Source: Streptomyces sp. NBC_00247
Lineage (GTDB): Bacteria; Actinomycetota; Actinomycetes; Streptomycetales; Streptomycetaceae
Direction: 5' to 3'
DNA: 64,000 nt
NCBI RefSeq assembly: GCF_036188265.1
Contig: NZ_CP108093.1
Location: forward strand, 4,670,001-4,734,000
The notes below the pieces were generated by a model. It worked only from the letters and a program-made list of their open reading frames with translations. It did no database searches and had not been told where the DNA came from. Positions 61,782 through 64,000 of this stretch are shown here, in pieces. A program made the translations under genes and the position numbers. How positions within the stretch are numbered: the first letter of the stretch is position 1; every line of letters begins with the position of its first letter.

Positions 61782-62102
61782 ATGTTCCAGCCCAAGGTTC
61801 CGACCATGCCGCAGCCCACCGGGTTGATCACGCCGCCCGCCGTCATCCAGCCGACCACCGTCACTCCGAGCGCCCCGGTCCTGCCGACGGTGCCCACCGT
61901 CGTCCCGCAGCCGGCCCGCCCGGTCGTTCAGATCACCCCGGGTGCCGTGCTCGCCCTCGTCGGCGCCGGTACGGCCGTGGTCCTGGTCCTCGGGGCCGTA
62001 CTCGTTTCCCTGCTGCTCGCGGTCGCCATCACGGGCGCCTCGGTCGCGGTCTGCGCCGTCGTGCTGCGCTCCCTGCTCGCGTCCGGCACCAAGCGGCGCT
62101 GA
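61782..62102 (+). CDS. SpdD-like membrane protein
   Basis: The 106-residue protein has a Pro/Thr/Val-rich N-terminal half and two hydrophobic segments from about residue 52 to 98. This matches SpdD/SpdB2-type proteins of conjugative Streptomyces elements. AAAGGAGA precedes the ATG. Probably a membrane or wall channel component used in intramycelial spread. Confidence 0.8.
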   Translation: MFQPKVPTMPQPTGLITPPAVIQPTTVTPSAPVLPTVPTVVPQPARPVVQITPGAVLALVGAGTAVVLVLGAVLVSLLLAVAITGASVAVCAVVLRSLLASGTKRR

Positions 62103-62214
62103 CCAGCCCACTTCCTGCCACGTCTGACCGGCCCCGGGCGGCTCTGATACCGCCAAGCATCCGCCGCCCGGGAGCCGTACCCGTCCGATCTCGCAACCGG
62201 AAGGAACCTTCAGC

Positions 62215-63621
62215 ATGCCCCACCGGGCCCCGTTCACGACGAAGAATGCGCCCACAACTGTCCGACCGCTCGACCCGATCGTCCTCGGCGACGTGCTCCG
62301 GGTCGCCTCGGACCCCGGCTACCCCCGCTGGGAGGACCAGATCCGCCGCACCGGCGGCTGCGCCGACCCGATCCACCTGAGCGGCTGGGTCCTCCACAAG
62401 GACAAGACCACCGGCGAGAGCCTGCACCACTACTCCACGGCGGGCGAACCGGGCGGACGCCTCCGCATCGCCTGCGGAAACCGCCGCGCGTCCCGCTGTC
62501 CCTCCTGCGCGTGGACCTACGCGGGCGACACCTACCACCTGATCCGCGCCGGACTGGCCGGGGACGACCGCCGAGACATCCCGGCGAGCGTCCGCGACCA
62601 CCCGCGCGTCTTCGCCACCCTCACGGCTCCCTCGTTCGGCCCGGTCCACAACCGCCCCGATCACGGCACCTGCCGCTGCGGCACCCACCACGCGGCCAAC
62701 GCACCGGAGTTGGGAACGGCCCTCGACCCCGACACCTACGACTACGCGGGCGCCGTGCTCTTCAACAACCTCGCCGGACAGCTCTGGCAGCGCTTCACCA
62801 CCCGGCTCCGCCGTGAACTCGCCGCCCGCGCCGGCCTGCCGCGAAGCGAACTCGCCGCCCATGTCCGTCTGTCGTACGGCAAGGTCGCCGAGTTCCAGAA
62901 GCGCGGCGCCCTGCACTTCCACGCGGTCGTACGCCTCGACGGTCCGGCCGGTCCGGGGACGCCTCCGCCCGCGTGGGGCACGGTCGCGCTCCTGACCGAC
63001 GCGATACGTGCCGCAGCCGCGCACACGTACACATCCGTCTCGATCCCCGCTTCCGGCGACCAGCCTGCCCGTACCTTCCGATGGGGCCGACAGCTCGACG
63101 TGCGCCCGGTGAAAGCCTTCGACGGCGGCTCCGATCTCAGCGAACAGGCCGTCGCCTCCTACGTGGCGAAGTACGCCACCAAGGCCGCCGAGAACACCGG
63201 CACCCTGGACCACCGCATCGGCGAACTCTCCGAACTCGACCGTCACGGGGTCCCGGACCACACCCGGCGTCTCATCGTCGCCTGCCGCGATCTGGACCCG
63301 CTCTACCCGGACCGGCGCATCTGGGCTTGGGCGCACATGCTCGGCTTCCGCGGGCACTTCTCGTCCAAGTCGCGCACGTACTCGACCACCCTCGGCGCCC
63401 TTCGCCAAGCTCGCGCCGACTACCGCGCCGCTCAGGAATCACCGGCCTTCGACCTCGACGACCGGGAGCCGGACACCGTCCTCGTCCTGACCGACTGGCA
63501 GTACGCCGGCCACGGCCACACCCCGGGTGAGGCCGCACTCGCCGCCACCATCGCCCGGGACCTCCAGCTCAACCGGGAGACCGCCCGCGACGCCCTCCGG
63601 AGCGAAGGGAGCGAGTCATGA
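62215..63621 (+). CDS. repSA: Rolling-circle replication initiator, RepSA-like
   Basis: The 468-residue protein has a Cys/His-rich segment (CGNRRASRCPSCAWTYAGDTYHL and CRCGTHHA), an HUH-type motif LHFHAVVRLD with His234 and His236, and candidate catalytic tyrosines Tyr316 and Tyr320 in SYVAKYATK. This matches the RepSA group used by pSAM2-type elements for autonomous replication after excision. GGAAGGAA precedes the ATG. Its stop codon overlaps the xis start by 4 bases, so rep, xis and int form one coupled unit. Confidence 0.92.
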   Translation: MPHRAPFTTKNAPTTVRPLDPIVLGDVLRVASDPGYPRWEDQIRRTGGCADPIHLSGWVLHKDKTTGESLHHYSTAGEPGGRLRIACGNRRASRCPSCAWTYAGDTYHLIRAGLAGDDRRDIPASVRDHPRVFATLTAPSFGPVHNRPDHGTCRCGTHHAANAPELGTALDPDTYDYAGAVLFNNLAGQLWQRFTTRLRRELAARAGLPRSELAAHVRLSYGKVAEFQKRGALHFHAVVRLDGPAGPGTPPPAWGTVALLTDAIRAAAAHTYTSVSIPASGDQPARTFRWGRQLDVRPVKAFDGGSDLSEQAVASYVAKYATKAAENTGTLDHRIGELSELDRHGVPDHTRRLIVACRDLDPLYPDRRIWAWAHMLGFRGHFSSKSRTYSTTLGALRQARADYRAAQESPAFDLDDREPDTVLVLTDWQYAGHGHTPGEAALAATIARDLQLNRETARDALRSEGSES

Positions 63622-63818
63622 CCACCGCCGTCCGGTCCCGCACCACGCTGCTCACCCTCGCCGAGGTCTGTGACGAACTGGCCGTCTCGCGCTCGACCTT
63701 CTACGACTGGCGGGCCAAGCACCGGGCGCCCCGCTGCATCAAGCTGCCGAACGGCGACCTGAGAATTCGACGGCTCGACCTCGACCACTGGCTTGACGAC
63801 CGTGAGGACGCCGCCTGA
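63618..63818 (+). CDS. xis: Excisionase (Xis), AlpA/MerR-like HTH
   Basis: The 66-residue protein has the excisionase HTH (LLTLAEVCDELAVSRSTFYDWRAKHRAPRCIKLPNGDLRIRRLDLDHWL). It directs the integrase toward excision. It overlaps repSA by 4 bases and the integrase start by one base (TGATG), so all three are translationally coupled. Confidence 0.92.
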   Translation: MTTAVRSRTTLLTLAEVCDELAVSRSTFYDWRAKHRAPRCIKLPNGDLRIRRLDLDHWLDDREDAA

Positions 63819-64000
63819 TGGAGACGACCTACGACGTCAAGGTCTACAAGATCTACGTCTACAAGGGCACCCGGAAGTCCAGCTACACGGTGCGATGGGA
63901 AGTCGCCGGAAAACGCTGGCGCGAGCAGTTCGACACGGTCGCGCTCGCCGAGGGCTTCCGTTCCGGACTCATCACGGCGACGGGCAAGGGTGAGGCGTTC
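63818..64000 (+). CDS. int: Tyrosine integrase, N-terminal part (runs off the window)
   Basis: Only the first 61 residues are present: a beta-rich arm-binding-type start, KVYKIYVYKGTRKSSYTVRWEV, followed by AGKRWREQFDTVALAEGF. Position after xis and the matching tRNA half at 52204 identify it as the integrase of this element. The catalytic domain and the right attachment site lie beyond 64000. The start codon overlaps the xis stop codon. Confidence 0.9.
   Translation, partial: METTYDVKVYKIYVYKGTRKSSYTVRWEVAGKRWREQFDTVALAEGFRSGLITATGKGEAF

Larger units (their letters stand above)
52204..64000. mobile_element. pSAM2-like actinomycete integrative and conjugative element (AICE), incomplete at the right edge
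   Basis: The interval begins at a tRNA-Arg attachment site. It carries the full AICE toolkit in the usual order: GntR regulators, Pif-like Nudix protein, SCO3933-like protein, FtsK-like Tra translocase, Spd spread proteins, RepSA-like initiator, Xis and Int. Transfer in this group uses double-stranded DNA moved by the Tra hexamer, and replication is by rolling circle. The right end and the regenerated tRNA are outside the window. Cargo includes a low-GC ApeA-like gene. Confidence 0.92.

Overview
The window is about 70% G+C with the codon use of a high-GC actinobacterium. Its gene content is typical of Streptomyces: a pSAM2-type integrative element, CebR-type boxes, a CsoR box, twin-arginine secreted glycosidases, SCO3933-type and Spd proteins, and several leaderless promoters. 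I infer a Streptomyces chromosome arm or core-arm boundary. Species cannot be assigned from the sequence alone.

Region 1 (1-9.5 kb) holds single housekeeping or signalling genes: a small lipoprotein, a membrane PP2C/SpoIIE phosphatase, a secreted alpha/beta hydrolase with a Calx-beta tail, a RecD2-type helicase and citrate synthase. Region 2 (10.1-15.3 kb) is a copper efflux module, copZ-copA, behind a CsoR box that overlaps the end of a PrsW-family gene, followed by a TetR repressor. Region 3 (15.4-22.1 kb) pairs that TetR divergently with an MMPL exporter, then has an alcohol dehydrogenase, a small HTH protein, an intergenic patch of three tandem-repeat families, and a TetR-like regulator with two HTH-like segments divergent from a membrane permease. 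Region 4 (22.2-29.8 kb) is a myo-inositol catabolic cluster: an iolE/iolI-type gene faces the translationally coupled run iolC - aldolase - iolB - iolD, followed by mmsA.

Region 5 (30-42.3 kb) holds a lamin-tail-domain secreted protein, two small hypothetical or DUF genes, a gene apparently split by a C7 homopolymer, a CHASE3-type histidine kinase facing an HTH-response-regulator fusion, a hydrolase-ABC ATPase fusion with its permease, a quinone-oxidoreductase/HxlR divergent pair and a VWA lipoprotein. Region 6 (42.4-51.7 kb) is devoted to polysaccharides: a peptidoglycan amidase, a GH3 beta-glucosidase, a GH9 cellulase with CBM3 and CBM2, and a clan-A glycoside hydrolase with Fn3 and CBM2. 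The last two face each other across an intergenic region with two CebR-like boxes.

Region 7 (52.2 kb to the right edge) is an actinomycete integrative and conjugative element (AICE, pSAM2-like) inserted in a tRNA-Arg(TCT) gene. The 3' half of the tRNA and its terminator mark the left end. The element carries a GntR regulator with twin operators, small hypothetical genes, a second GntR gene, an AT-rich ApeA-like HEPN anti-phage gene as likely cargo, a Nudix (Pif-like) gene divergent from a KorSA-like GntR, an SCO3933-like protein, an FtsK-like DNA translocase (Tra), Spd spread proteins, a RepSA-like initiator, an excisionase and the first 61 codons of the integrase. Just outside the left end lies the C-terminal remnant of another integrase, which suggests that the same tRNA site has been used before.
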